Assembly (NCBI GenBank): GCA_021738385.1
Contig: JAIPCF010000016.1
Coordinates: forward strand, 1-41,965
Length of the DNA: 41,965 nt
Direction of reading: 5' to 3'
Source: Sulfuritalea sp.
GTDB lineage: Bacteria > Pseudomonadota > Gammaproteobacteria > Burkholderiales > Rhodocyclaceae
The notes beneath the pieces were generated by a model. It had not been told where the DNA came from. It ran no database searches and saw only the letters and a list, made by a program, of their open reading frames with translations. A program made the position numbers and the translations under genes. This document shows, piece by piece, positions 33,452 to 41,812 of the stretch; position 1 is the first letter of the stretch, and every line of letters starts with the position of its first letter.

Positions 33452-34165
33452 TCAACCGGTGCGCAGCTTCGCAACGTTCCGATTCATCCAGTGCCGCACG
33501 ACATGCTGATACAGCCAGCGTTTGAAGCCGGACAGGTTGGCACCGTGTCTTGCGTAGAAGGCATCCGGACTGTCGAATAGGCCGAAGTCGTGATTGATGC
33601 CGTCTTTCTGGATGTAGGTATCGGTGCCGATCCATTCGACTGGCGGATTGCCCAGATTCGGCGTCGCCGCACCGTAGCCGCAAAAGCGCGTGGCAGCAGG
33701 ATGGCGCTGCTGCAGGCTGGCCAGATAGCGCGCGTCGAGGATGAAGCCTTCGAGATTGATCCAGCGCCCCTCGAAATAGATTTCAACCCAGCTATGGATG
33801 ATGCTGCGCGGCGCGAGCAAAAAGGCCAGGCCGGTAATGGCCCCGCGTTGCAGCGTTTTGTCGATGGTGAAGCCGTGAAAGCGGCAGAGTATGCCGACGG
33901 CGCGCAGCAAGGCCATCAGCAGGGTGCCTTTGGTGTTGCACTGGCCGATACCGTCGGCCAACACGCGCGAGGCGGACAGATCGTCCGACGCGTTGTAACC
34001 AAAGGCGATTTCATTGCGGACGAAATCATAGGCCGCGCCGATTCGCTCGAACTCGGGCAGAACATGCCAGCCACGTTCGTCGATCAACTTTTGCAAGGCA
34101 GGATGTCGGAAATCCAGCAAAGGGGTGACAGCCAGGAGTTTTTGCGGTGATGTATCGGGTTTCAT
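33452..34165 (-). CDS. Transglutaminase-like protein
   Basis: A 237-residue cytoplasmic protein of the transglutaminase/protease-like superfamily. The catalytic Cys76 (DGIGQCNTKGTLLMALLRAVGI) and His124 (IIHSWVEIYFEGRWINLEG) are clear; the third residue, usually Asp 15 positions after His, is Glu139 here. No signal peptide. Substrate unknown. It is divergent from the MerR gene and the MerR-type promoter (34193-34223) reads toward it, so it may be metal-induced. It sits between fmt and rsmB, where these genes are usually adjacent or separated by htpX. Confidence 0.82.
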   Translation of the reverse strand: MKPDTSPQKLLAVTPLLDFRHPALQKLIDERGWHVLPEFERIGAAYDFVRNEIAFGYNASDDLSASRVLADGIGQCNTKGTLLMALLRAVGILCRFHGFTIDKTLQRGAITGLAFLLAPRSIIHSWVEIYFEGRWINLEGFILDARYLASLQQRHPAATRFCGYGAATPNLGNPPVEWIGTDTYIQKDGINHDFGLFDSPDAFYARHGANLSGFKRWLYQHVVRHWMNRNVAKLRTG

Positions 34166-34192
34166 TGTCGTGCTCCGAATGATGGAGCCACC

Positions 34193-34223
34193 ATTTCAAA
34201 CCCTGAAGCAACTACAGAGTCAA
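34193..34223 (-). promoter_or_regulatory. MerR-type promoter of the transglutaminase-like gene
   Basis: On the minus strand TTGACT (-35, 34218-34223) and TGAAAT (-10, 34193-34198) are 19 bp apart, the long spacing distinctive of MerR-controlled promoters. The spacer holds the dyad ACCCTGAAGCAACTACAGAG (34200-34219, extending one base), close to CadR/PbrR/ZntR operators. The predicted start is ~20 nt upstream of the transglutaminase ATG. Confidence 0.75.
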
Positions 34224-34262
34224 GCGCTTAAAATCAAATTCCCGTCCACCCGGTCAGTCCCC

Positions 34263-34703
34263 ATGAAAATTGGTGAAATCGCGCAAGCTGCGGCTTGCCC
34301 CGTCGAAACCATTCGGTACTACGAACGCGAAGGCCTGCTACCGCCTACAGTGCGCAGTAGCGGCAACTATCGAATCTACTCGGCGATTCACTTCGAGCGT
34401 TTGAATTTCATTCGACGCTGTCGTTCGCTAGACATGAGCCTGGGTGAAATTCGCAGCCTGTTCCAGTTGCGCGATTCAGAAACGCCGGATTGCCGTGCGA
34501 TTGATGATCTGGTCAATACGCATCTGTTGCACGTTGAAAACCGGATGCGCGAATTGCGCGCCCTGAAAAAACAACTGCGCGAACTGCTCGATGCCTGCGC
34601 CTCACCGGGTCAAATGGCGGCTTGCGGCGTGCTCAAGGGGCTATCGACAGGCACTGCGAAACCGGGCAGCAAGCTCTCCCATCTGCCCGGGACCCACCGT
34701 TAG
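34263..34703 (+). CDS. MerR-family Cd(II)/Pb(II)-responsive regulator (CadR/PbrR-like)
   Basis: A 146-residue MerR regulator: helix-turn-helix MKIGEIAQAAACPVETIRYYEREGLLPP, then the dimerisation helix and a metal site with Cys77 (DCRAID), Cys112 (DACASPG) and Cys121 (AACGVLKGL), the three-Cys set of PbrR/CadR. It should twist the divergent promoter at 34193-34223 on binding metal. No efflux ATPase or metal chaperone gene is adjacent; the only divergent target is the transglutaminase-like gene. Confidence 0.87.
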   Translation: MKIGEIAQAAACPVETIRYYEREGLLPPTVRSSGNYRIYSAIHFERLNFIRRCRSLDMSLGEIRSLFQLRDSETPDCRAIDDLVNTHLLHVENRMRELRALKKQLRELLDACASPGQMAACGVLKGLSTGTAKPGSKLSHLPGTHR

Positions 34704-34723
34704 CTGCGATCCCGCGCCGGGCC

Positions 34724-34973
34724 GGCGGTTTAGCCAGCACAAAAAGTCGGCGCTGGCGATACGGCGATTCACTGCCGCAGGTAGCGCCTCACCGACCAGA
34801 AACCCACCCATGACAGCCACAATCAGAGGATTGATGTCCTGCACGGCAATCAGACCGGGTAACCGCATCACCGCAAACGCGACGAACAAATGAGCGACCA
34901 GCACGGCCTGGATATCTTCCGCCAGACTGTGTGGGATATCTGTTGTGCCGGCAGTGCGAATCACGAGAACCAA
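34724..34973 (-). pseudogene. Possible YitT-like membrane-protein remnant
   Basis: A minus-strand frame encodes TDIPHSLAEDIQAVLVAHLF followed by VAFAVM, resembling the N-terminal HSLAEDxQAL segment and first membrane helix of YitT-family proteins, then unrelated hydrophobic sequence (NPLIVAVMGGFLVGEALPAAVNRRIASADF). It has no ribosome site and runs through the repeat. Probably a decayed or chimeric fragment; uncertain. Confidence 0.35.
34742..34767 (-). repeat. 26-bp interspersed repeat, copy 6 (consensus copy)
   Basis: On the minus strand this is CGCCGT, ATCG, then a perfect CCAGCGCCGACTTTT core, with an extra T at each end. I use it as the reference copy. It lies between merR and rsmB. Confidence 0.92.
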
Positions 34974-35060
34974 AGCGGGACACTAAGGAATGAAGTCTAG
35001 TCGATGGGGTTGTTTGCCGCCGAATCAATCCCCATGCGAACAGGCTGGTATTCTTGGCCA

Positions 35061-36401
35061 ATGCTGATGCTTCCTCCCCTTGCTGAAAGCCTCTATGAGG
35101 CCGCTGGTTTGATTGCCGCTGTACTCAGCGGGCGTAATTTCGATGCCGCGCTGTCACGCACAGGTCTATCCGGACAACTGCGTGCTGCCGCCATGGATTT
35201 GGTCTACCCGACCTTACGCGCCTTCGGCCGCGGCGATTTCCTGCTCGGCCAGTTGCTCGAGCGGCCCTTGAAAGACAAATCTGCACGCGGCCTTTTGCTT
35301 GCAGCGCTAGCGCGTCTTGAGGCACGTCCGGATGACGCACCCACGATCGTCAATCAAGCGGTGAAGGCTGCGACACGACTGGCCCATGGCCAGTTCAAAG
35401 GTCTGGTCAATGGCGTGTTGCGTAGTTTTCTGCGACGACGCGAAGAATTGCTGGCGGCAGCCGACGCCGATCCGGTTGCGCAATGGCGGCATCCGGCTTG
35501 GTGGATTGAGCGCTTGCGGAAAGATCATCCGGCGCACTGGCAGAGCATCCTCGCCGCGGGTAACACGCATCCACCCATGTGTCTGCGTATCAATCGCCGC
35601 CGTACCACCAGCGCCGACTTTTTGAGCGAGCTGGCCGCCGATGGCATTGCCGCGCGCGCGCTAGATGACGACGCGATTCTTCTTGCCAGACCGGTTCCGG
35701 TGGATCGAATTCCGGGATTTGCCGAAGGCTTGTGTTCGGTACAGGACTGGGGTGCACAAGCAGCTGCCCATTTGCTCGATCTGGGCAGCGGCATGCGCGT
35801 ATTGGATGCCTGCGCCGCACCCGGTGGCAAGACGGCACACTTGCTCGAAATCGCGGACATCGAACTGACGGCGCTGGATGTCGATGATCAACGGACAACC
35901 CGCATCACAAGCAATCTGAGGCGTCTTGGACTCACGGCCAATGTTCAGGTAGCTGATGCATGTGCGGTTGATGCGTGGTGGGATGGCCACGTCTTTGACC
36001 GTGTTCTGGTCGATGCGCCCTGTTCGGCCTCGGGCGTGGTGCGCCGACACCCGGACGCAAAATGGCTGCGGCGCAAAACCGACCTTGCCGGATTCGCCAC
36101 AACCCAGAAGACTATCGTCGATGCGCTGTGGCGAACTCTCGCCCCAGGTGGCAAAATGCTTTATGCAAGCTGTTCGGTGTTTGAAGAGGAGAATGCCCAC
36201 CAGGTAGAAGCCTTCATTGGCCGCCATGCCGATGCCCGGCAACTGCCGACGCAATTGCAAAGCTATGGTCCAAAGATCGGTCCTGAATGCGTTACAACAA
36301 CCGATACCACTATCCGTAGCACAACACGCGACAACCAACTGCAACTATTACCCGATGCCGAACATGACGGCTTTTATTACGCGCTGCTGCAAAAAACTTG
36401 A
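35061..36401 (+). CDS. rsmB: 16S rRNA (cytosine-967-C5)-methyltransferase RsmB
   Basis: A 446-residue RNA m5C methyltransferase. The N-terminal ~150 residues are a NusB-like RNA-binding domain (AIVNQAVKAATRLAHGQFKGLVNGVLRSFLR type). The methyltransferase half has SAM motif I VLDACAAPGGKTAHLLE, the acidic LTALDVD, motif IV VDAPCSASGVVRRHPD with one active-site Cys, and the second Cys in LYASCSVFEEEN. ATG 35061 removes a 19-residue doubtful extension. A repeat copy at 35597-35622 encodes RRTTSADF. Confidence 0.94.
   Translation: MLMLPPLAESLYEAAGLIAAVLSGRNFDAALSRTGLSGQLRAAAMDLVYPTLRAFGRGDFLLGQLLERPLKDKSARGLLLAALARLEARPDDAPTIVNQAVKAATRLAHGQFKGLVNGVLRSFLRRREELLAAADADPVAQWRHPAWWIERLRKDHPAHWQSILAAGNTHPPMCLRINRRRTTSADFLSELAADGIAARALDDDAILLARPVPVDRIPGFAEGLCSVQDWGAQAAAHLLDLGSGMRVLDACAAPGGKTAHLLEIADIELTALDVDDQRTTRITSNLRRLGLTANVQVADACAVDAWWDGHVFDRVLVDAPCSASGVVRRHPDAKWLRRKTDLAGFATTQKTIVDALWRTLAPGGKMLYASCSVFEEENAHQVEAFIGRHADARQLPTQLQSYGPKIGPECVTTTDTTIRSTTRDNQLQLLPDAEHDGFYYALLQKT
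35597..35622 (+). repeat. 26-bp interspersed repeat, copy 7, inside rsmB
   Basis: CGCCGT, ACCA, then a perfect CCAGCGCCGACTTTT core (35608-35622). It encodes RRTTSADF in RsmB, in the same reading frame as the fmt copy. Confidence 0.9.
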
Positions 36402-36969
36402 AGCCGGAATGGCGACGCTGCTGTTGGCGCTGCTGTTGCTGCCGGGCGCGATCGCCCACGCCGGCAGTATCGAGCCGACGCGTGCTGCACTTACGCCTGG
36501 CGAAGACAGCTACACACTCTCTGCCGAGTTTGCCATCGATCTCGGCTACCGACTGGAAGACGCCGTGGCACGTGGCGTTCCGCTTTACTTCAATCTCGAG
36601 TTCATCCTTGAACGCCAGCGCAAATATTGGGTTGATGAACACATCGCCTCGCGCAACTTGACCTACAAGCTGGCCTACAGCAGCCTGATGCGCCAGTACC
36701 GCTTGAGTACCGGCCACCTGCACCAGAACTTTGGCAGCCTGGCGGAAGCGATGCGTGTGGTTGGCCGCATAGCGGCACTACCCGTGGTCGACAAGAGTCT
36801 GGTGCACCCCGGGGAGACCTATGAGGCGGCAGTGCGACTCTCGCTCGACCGTAGCCAGTTACCCAAGCCTTTTCAGGTTGACGCCATCACGGATAGCGCC
36901 CTGCATGTCCAAGCCACGGTATTGCGCTGGCGATTCGTGGCGCCCGTGACACCCGCGGAGACACAATGA
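36364..36969 (+). CDS. DUF4390 domain exported protein
   Basis: A 201-residue DUF4390 protein. N-terminus MTAFITRCCKKLEAGMATLLLALLLLPGAIAHAGS is a signal peptide with a basic n-region; ATG 36409 (186 aa) would leave only the hydrophobic part. The mature region (YTLSAEFAIDLGYRLEDAVARGVPLYFNLEFILERQRKYWVDE, LTYKLAYSSLMRQYRLSTG) is typical. Function unknown; it lies between rsmB and ntrY in beta-proteobacteria. From 36364 it overlaps rsmB by 38 nt and it overlaps ntrY by 4 nt, so the block is tightly coupled. Confidence 0.85.
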   Translation: MTAFITRCCKKLEAGMATLLLALLLLPGAIAHAGSIEPTRAALTPGEDSYTLSAEFAIDLGYRLEDAVARGVPLYFNLEFILERQRKYWVDEHIASRNLTYKLAYSSLMRQYRLSTGHLHQNFGSLAEAMRVVGRIAALPVVDKSLVHPGETYEAAVRLSLDRSQLPKPFQVDAITDSALHVQATVLRWRFVAPVTPAETQ

Positions 36970-39128
36970 GGGTTGCTTTAGCGGTCATTGCGGCGCTTGG
37001 CGCAATCCTGTTGTTCCTGCTGGCCTCTGCATCAGCCAATACCGCCTTGTTTGCCGAGAATTACTCGTGGCTGCTGGCGATCAACGGCGCCGCCGCGGTT
37101 GCGCTGCTGGTTTTGGTTGGCCTTCAGTTGAGACGCCTGCGCAGCGACTTGCGCAGCGGCATGTTCGGTTCGCGCCTGAAGTTCCGCTTGTTGTTGATGC
37201 TGTCCCTGATGGCGGTGCTGCCGGGTGCACTCGTGTATGGAGTCTCGATGCAGTTTGCCGTGAAGAGCATCGATTCCTGGTTCGATGTCCGAGTCGATGC
37301 CGCACTGGAAGGTGGTCTCGATCTTGGCCGCAGCGTGCTCGATTCGCTTCAGGCGGATTTGCTGGAAAAAGCCAGAAGCGCGGCACTTGATCTGAGCGAC
37401 GGCTCGTTTGTGGGTCCCAGTCGCTTGAATAGCCTGCGAGAGCAAACCGGTGCACATTCAGCAACCTTGATGACGCTTTCCGGCCAGGTGCTTAGCAACA
37501 GTTCGGGCGAGTTGGGTAGTCTGATGCCTTCAATCCCGGCGCACAGCCAGTTGCGCGCCGCGCGCAACACCCGCGGCCTGGCCTTGCTGGGTGAAGACGA
37601 CAAAGGTGGCTTGATGGTGCGCGCACTCGCACCGGTCAGTGGCGGCGGGCTCAATTCCGATCCGAAAATCCTGCAATTGACACAGGCGGTACCTGACTCG
37701 ATCACGAGTAGTGCCGGCAGTGTTGAAGCGGCACACCGTGATTACCAGGAACTGCAACTTGGCCGTACAGGACTTAAGCGAATCTACACATTGACACTCA
37801 CCCTGGCCCTGTTGCTGGCGCTGTTTTCCGCAATTGCGCTCGCCTTTTTTCTGGCGGAACGTCTGGCTCAACCGTTGCTGATCCTGGCTGAAGGTACGCA
37901 GGCGGTTGCAGCGGGCGATTTCACGCCGCGCGCCACGGTGGAAGCTTCTGACGAGTTGGGCGTCCTGACGCATTCCTTCAACAGCATGACTCAGCAATTG
38001 GGTGAGGCGCGGACGCAGGCTGAGCATCATCGCCAGGAATTGGAAGCCGCTCAGGCCTATCTCGAATCGGTACTCGCAAACCTTTCGGCAGGCGTACTGG
38101 CCTTTGATATGCGCTTCCGCCTGCGTGCCGCGAACCGCGGAGCCCTGGCGATTCTCGACGACGATCTTTCCGGATTCGAGCAGACCCGGCTGCAAGACTG
38201 GCCACGTCACGAGACGTTGGCCGGCGCAATTCTGGGCGGCTTCGCGCGGCGTGGTGACGAATGGCAGGAACAGCTCGAAATCGCACGTCCTGACGGCATG
38301 CCGCAAGCTCTATTGGTGCGCGGCACTGCGTTGCCGGCAACGGGCGGGGGCGGTTACGTGGTGGTTTTTGACGACATCACCAAACTGATTGCCGCGCAAC
38401 GCTCTGCAGCCTGGGGCGAAGTGGCTCAGCGTCTGGCCCACGAAATCAAGAACCCGCTGACGCCGATCCAGCTTTCCGCCGAGCGCTTGCAACTCAAACT
38501 GGCCGACCAGCTGACCGGTGCCTCAAGGGATTTGCTGGATCGTGCCACCCAAACCATTGTTAGCCAGGTTGAGGCCATGAAGAACATGGTCAATGATTTC
38601 CGCGACTATGCACGCACACCCTTGCCGCAACTTGCCAGCGTTGATCTTGATGCACTGATCAGCGAAATTCTGGGCCTTTATGAAAATTCGGATGTTCCGG
38701 TCACCATTGTCGGCCCGCGAAGTGGAATTCCCGATACGCTGCACGCGCCAGTGCCGACCTTTGAGCCCTTGCCGCCGGTTCTTGCCGATGCCAACCAGTT
38801 GCGCCAGGTACTGCACAACGTTCTGACCAACGCGCAGGATGCACTCGCTGACATTGCGGATGCAAAAATCACGGTCGCCACCGAACGGGACGGCTCAAGA
38901 GCAAAGCTGATCATCAAGGACACCGGACCGGGGTTCCCGCCACAAATTCTGTCGCGTGCCTTCGAGCCCTATGTCACAACAAAGTCCAAAGGTACCGGGC
39001 TTGGCCTGGCCATTGTCAAGAAGATCATGGATGACCACGGTGGCGAGATACGGCTGACGAACAATCATGGTGGTGAAGTCTGCATCTGGCTGCCGTTGGT
39101 AGCACAGGATGCAGCAATAGGAGTCTAG
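36966..39128 (+). CDS. ntrY: Sensor histidine kinase NtrY
   Basis: A 720-residue membrane kinase. Two N-terminal membrane helices (LAVIAALGAILLFLLASA; WLLAINGAAAVALLVLVGL), a third at ~75-95, a periplasmic loop to ~270, and a helix at ~275-300. Then HAMP (LAQPLLILAEGTQAVAAGDF), a PAS-like domain (SVLANLSAGVLAFDMRFRLRAANRGALAIL), the phosphoacceptor His492 in LAHEIKNPLTPIQLSAERL and an ATPase domain (NVLTNAQDAL, IKDTGPGFP, GTGLGLAIVKKI). Partner of NtrX, three nt downstream. The signal is unknown; NtrY senses redox or nitrogen state in other genera. Confidence 0.94.
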   Translation: MRVALAVIAALGAILLFLLASASANTALFAENYSWLLAINGAAAVALLVLVGLQLRRLRSDLRSGMFGSRLKFRLLLMLSLMAVLPGALVYGVSMQFAVKSIDSWFDVRVDAALEGGLDLGRSVLDSLQADLLEKARSAALDLSDGSFVGPSRLNSLREQTGAHSATLMTLSGQVLSNSSGELGSLMPSIPAHSQLRAARNTRGLALLGEDDKGGLMVRALAPVSGGGLNSDPKILQLTQAVPDSITSSAGSVEAAHRDYQELQLGRTGLKRIYTLTLTLALLLALFSAIALAFFLAERLAQPLLILAEGTQAVAAGDFTPRATVEASDELGVLTHSFNSMTQQLGEARTQAEHHRQELEAAQAYLESVLANLSAGVLAFDMRFRLRAANRGALAILDDDLSGFEQTRLQDWPRHETLAGAILGGFARRGDEWQEQLEIARPDGMPQALLVRGTALPATGGGGYVVVFDDITKLIAAQRSAAWGEVAQRLAHEIKNPLTPIQLSAERLQLKLADQLTGASRDLLDRATQTIVSQVEAMKNMVNDFRDYARTPLPQLASVDLDALISEILGLYENSDVPVTIVGPRSGIPDTLHAPVPTFEPLPPVLADANQLRQVLHNVLTNAQDALADIADAKITVATERDGSRAKLIIKDTGPGFPPQILSRAFEPYVTTKSKGTGLGLAIVKKIMDDHGGEIRLTNNHGGEVCIWLPLVAQDAAIGV

Positions 39129-39131
39129 AAA

Positions 39132-40367
39132 ATGCCCAAGATACTAGTGGTCGATGATGAGATCGGCATACGTGAGTTGCTTTTTGAAATACTGCGCGAC
39201 GAAGGATACGACGTCCAACTGGCCGAGAATGCAGCAACGGCACGCGCCGCGCGCGAGACGGGACGACCCGACCTTGTCTTGCTCGACATCTGGATGCCGG
39301 ATACCGATGGCATCACTTTGTTGAAGGAATGGGCGGGGAGCGGCCAGCTCAACATGCCGGTGGTGATGATGTCGGGGCACGCCACCATCGACACGGCGGT
39401 TGAAGCCACGCGAATCGGCGCCCTGGATTTTCTGGAAAAACCGATCGGCATGCAGAAGTTGCTGGCGGCGGTAAAAAAAGCGCTGGAACGCGGCGCGCAA
39501 CACGCCGACGGAGGGCTGTCGCTGGCTGCCTTTGCCCGTCCCGGCCCCCTGCGCGATCTCAAACGCCGCCTCGATCAAGTGCTGAGCAAAAGCTCCTTGC
39601 TATTGCTGCGCTCCGCGCCCGGTGGGATTGTTGAGCTGGTCGCACGATCGGCACAAATCCCGGGTAAATCCTGGGTTGATCTGGCGCACGAATCCAATCC
39701 GCTCAGTATCGAGATGTTGCAACGCGCCACCGGGGGCGTGTTTTGGTGCGAGGAGCTGGCACGACTGACCCGGCTGCAACAGAAAAACCTGTTGTTCGCC
39801 GCTGATCGTCTGGATCGCTACAGCCTGCGCCTGGTCGCCGCCACCACGCACAGCAACGCGGAACTGCAGGAAATGGGCTGGGAAGAAGCCGGCCTGCTGC
39901 GCCTGTTCGAAACCGGACTGGGCGTGCCGGGCCTGGCTGAACTGAAAGACGAAGTACCCGACATCGCCGGCCACTTGCTGACACAGTTGATGGAGAACGA
40001 CGAAATCTCGCTAAGGCGCTTTTCCAGCGCTGCTCTCAACATCCTGCGCCAGCATACCTGGAGTGGAGGTTACGCCGAGCTCAAAGCCGCCGTAAAATCG
40101 CTGGCGCTGGCTAGTTTGAGCGAGGAAATCAGCGATGAAGAAACCCTTGCACTTCTGGCACCCGCCGGTGAACCTTCCATCGTGCCGGCCAATTTGGCGC
40201 CGGAAGTGATCGAGCTGCCGCTGCGGGAGGCACGTGAAGCTTTTGAACGGATGTACTTTGAGTACCACTTGGCCAAGGACGGTGGCAACATGACGCGCCT
40301 GGCCGAAAAAACCGGCCTCGAACGCACCCATTTGTATCGCAAACTGAAAGACCTCGGACTCCGTTAA
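39132..40367 (+). CDS. ntrX: NtrX-type response regulator with a degenerate AAA+ domain
   Basis: A 411-residue response regulator. Receiver domain: Asp8/Asp9, phospho-acceptor Asp52 (LLDIWMPD), Ser81, Lys103 (LEKPIG). The central domain is a collapsed sigma-54 activator ATPase: no Walker A, no GAFTGA loop, a Walker B reading VFWCEE with Cys instead of Asp, though LRLVAATTH (sensor I) remains. The C-terminal ~40 residues are a Fis-type helix-turn-helix (GGNMTRLAEKTGLERTHLYRKLKDLG). It should bind DNA under NtrY control but cannot activate sigma-54 in the usual way. Confidence 0.92.
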   Translation: MPKILVVDDEIGIRELLFEILRDEGYDVQLAENAATARAARETGRPDLVLLDIWMPDTDGITLLKEWAGSGQLNMPVVMMSGHATIDTAVEATRIGALDFLEKPIGMQKLLAAVKKALERGAQHADGGLSLAAFARPGPLRDLKRRLDQVLSKSSLLLLRSAPGGIVELVARSAQIPGKSWVDLAHESNPLSIEMLQRATGGVFWCEELARLTRLQQKNLLFAADRLDRYSLRLVAATTHSNAELQEMGWEEAGLLRLFETGLGVPGLAELKDEVPDIAGHLLTQLMENDEISLRRFSSAALNILRQHTWSGGYAELKAAVKSLALASLSEEISDEETLALLAPAGEPSIVPANLAPEVIELPLREAREAFERMYFEYHLAKDGGNMTRLAEKTGLERTHLYRKLKDLGLR

Positions 40368-40372
40368 AAATC

Positions 40373-41800
40373 ATGAGAATCGTAATACTCGGCGCCGGCC
40401 AGGTCGGCGCTTCCGTAGCCGAGGCGCTTGCCTCCGAAGCCAACGATATTACGGTCGTTGACCTGAACAGTCAGGCGTTGGTGCAGTTGGCCGACCGCCT
40501 CGACGTACGCACCGTGTCGGGCAATGGAGCGTTGCCATCGGTGCTCAAGAGCGCGGGTATCGAGGATGCCGAAATGCTGGTGGCGGTGACCCAGTCGGAC
40601 CAGACCAATCTGGTGGCCTGCAAAATCGCTCGGCAGATGTTCAGCGTCCCCACTCGGATCGCCCGCCTGCGTGGGTCGGATTTTCTCTCCGATGAATCGC
40701 TGCTGTCTGATGACATGTTTTCAGTCAGCCATGCCATCTGTCCGGAACAGGACGTTACCGATTACATTGCGCGACTGATCGACTTTCCCGAGGCCTTGCA
40801 GGTACTCGAATTCGCCGATGGCAAGGCGACTCTGGTCTGCGTAAGAGCCTATGAAGGAGGGCTGCTGGTCGGTAAACAGATCCAGTCAATGCGAGAGCAC
40901 CTGCCCAAGGGCGTTGATGCTCGCATCGTGGCAATTTTTCGCGAGCACCAGCCGGTCGACCCCACCGCCAAAACCGTGATCGAGGCAGGCGACGAGGTTT
41001 TCCTGCTTGCCGACACGCGACATATCCGCCCCGTATTGCGCGAGTTGCAGCGCATGCAAAAACCGGTGGAGCGGATCATGATTGCCGGTGGCGGCAACAT
41101 TGGCGCTCGCGTCGCAGCGGCGCTGGAAAAAGACCACCAGGTCAAAGTAATCGAATGCGATGCACGACGTGCCGAGGCGATTGCTACGCGCTTTCATGAC
41201 ACTTTGGTACTTTGCGGCGAGGCAACCGACGAGAACATGCTGGCTCAGGAAAACATCGACGAGATGGACATGTTTCTCGCCCTGACCAATGACGACGAAG
41301 ACAACATCATGGCCGCTTCGCTGGCCAAACGCCTTGGCTGCAAACGCGTGCTGGCGCTGATCAATCGCCGTGCCTATGCCGACATGGTGCAAGGCGGCCC
41401 GATCGATATCGGTCTCTCACCAGCACAGGTATCGATTGGCGCTCTGCTGACTTTTGTTCGCCACGGCGATGTGGCGCGGGTGCATAGCCTGCGGCGAGGC
41501 GCGGCCGAAGCGCTGGAACTGATCGTGCACGGCGATCGCAGCACCTCGAAGGTGGTCGGCCGCCGCATCGAGGAGCTGCCCGTAATCAAGGGCGCGCATA
41601 TTGGTGCGATATTGCGCAATGGACCTTCAAAAACCGGCTTGAAGGACGGTATGCCAACATCGGTTTCAGGTCATCAGATCATAATTCCCCACCACGACAC
41701 CGTGATCGAGACGGAGGACCATGTGGTGGTGTTCTGCACCGGCAGGCGTCAGGTGCCGAAAGTCGAAAAGCTGTTCCAGGTCGGATTCCACTTCCTCTAA
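40373..41800 (+). CDS. trkA: Trk system potassium uptake regulator TrkA
   Basis: A 475-residue peripheral membrane protein that gates TrkH. Two RCK halves, each with an NAD-binding Rossmann motif (IVILGAGQVGASVAEAL near residue 3; IMIAGGGNIGARVAAAL near 235) and a TrkA-C domain. It is somewhat longer than the E. coli protein (458 residues). Five nt after ntrX, and followed by trkH after 12 nt. Linked order ntrYX-trkAH suggests co-transcription. Confidence 0.95.
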   Translation: MRIVILGAGQVGASVAEALASEANDITVVDLNSQALVQLADRLDVRTVSGNGALPSVLKSAGIEDAEMLVAVTQSDQTNLVACKIARQMFSVPTRIARLRGSDFLSDESLLSDDMFSVSHAICPEQDVTDYIARLIDFPEALQVLEFADGKATLVCVRAYEGGLLVGKQIQSMREHLPKGVDARIVAIFREHQPVDPTAKTVIEAGDEVFLLADTRHIRPVLRELQRMQKPVERIMIAGGGNIGARVAAALEKDHQVKVIECDARRAEAIATRFHDTLVLCGEATDENMLAQENIDEMDMFLALTNDDEDNIMAASLAKRLGCKRVLALINRRAYADMVQGGPIDIGLSPAQVSIGALLTFVRHGDVARVHSLRRGAAEALELIVHGDRSTSKVVGRRIEELPVIKGAHIGAILRNGPSKTGLKDGMPTSVSGHQIIIPHHDTVIETEDHVVVFCTGRRQVPKVEKLFQVGFHFL

Positions 41801-41812
41801 CCGGCAGTCGTC

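Larger units (their letters stand above)
34704..35060. other. 357-nt intergenic region between merR and rsmB
   Basis: No intact gene. It holds copy 6 of the 26-bp repeat (34742-34767) and a minus-strand stretch that may be a gene remnant (34724-34973). The rsmB promoter should lie at its right end. Confidence 0.5.

Noticed and set aside
40391-40416. Repeat-like GTCGGCGCT at the start of trkA
   Set aside because: Only nine bases match the 26-bp repeat and they encode the conserved GAGQVGASVAEAL nucleotide-binding loop, so protein conservation explains it.
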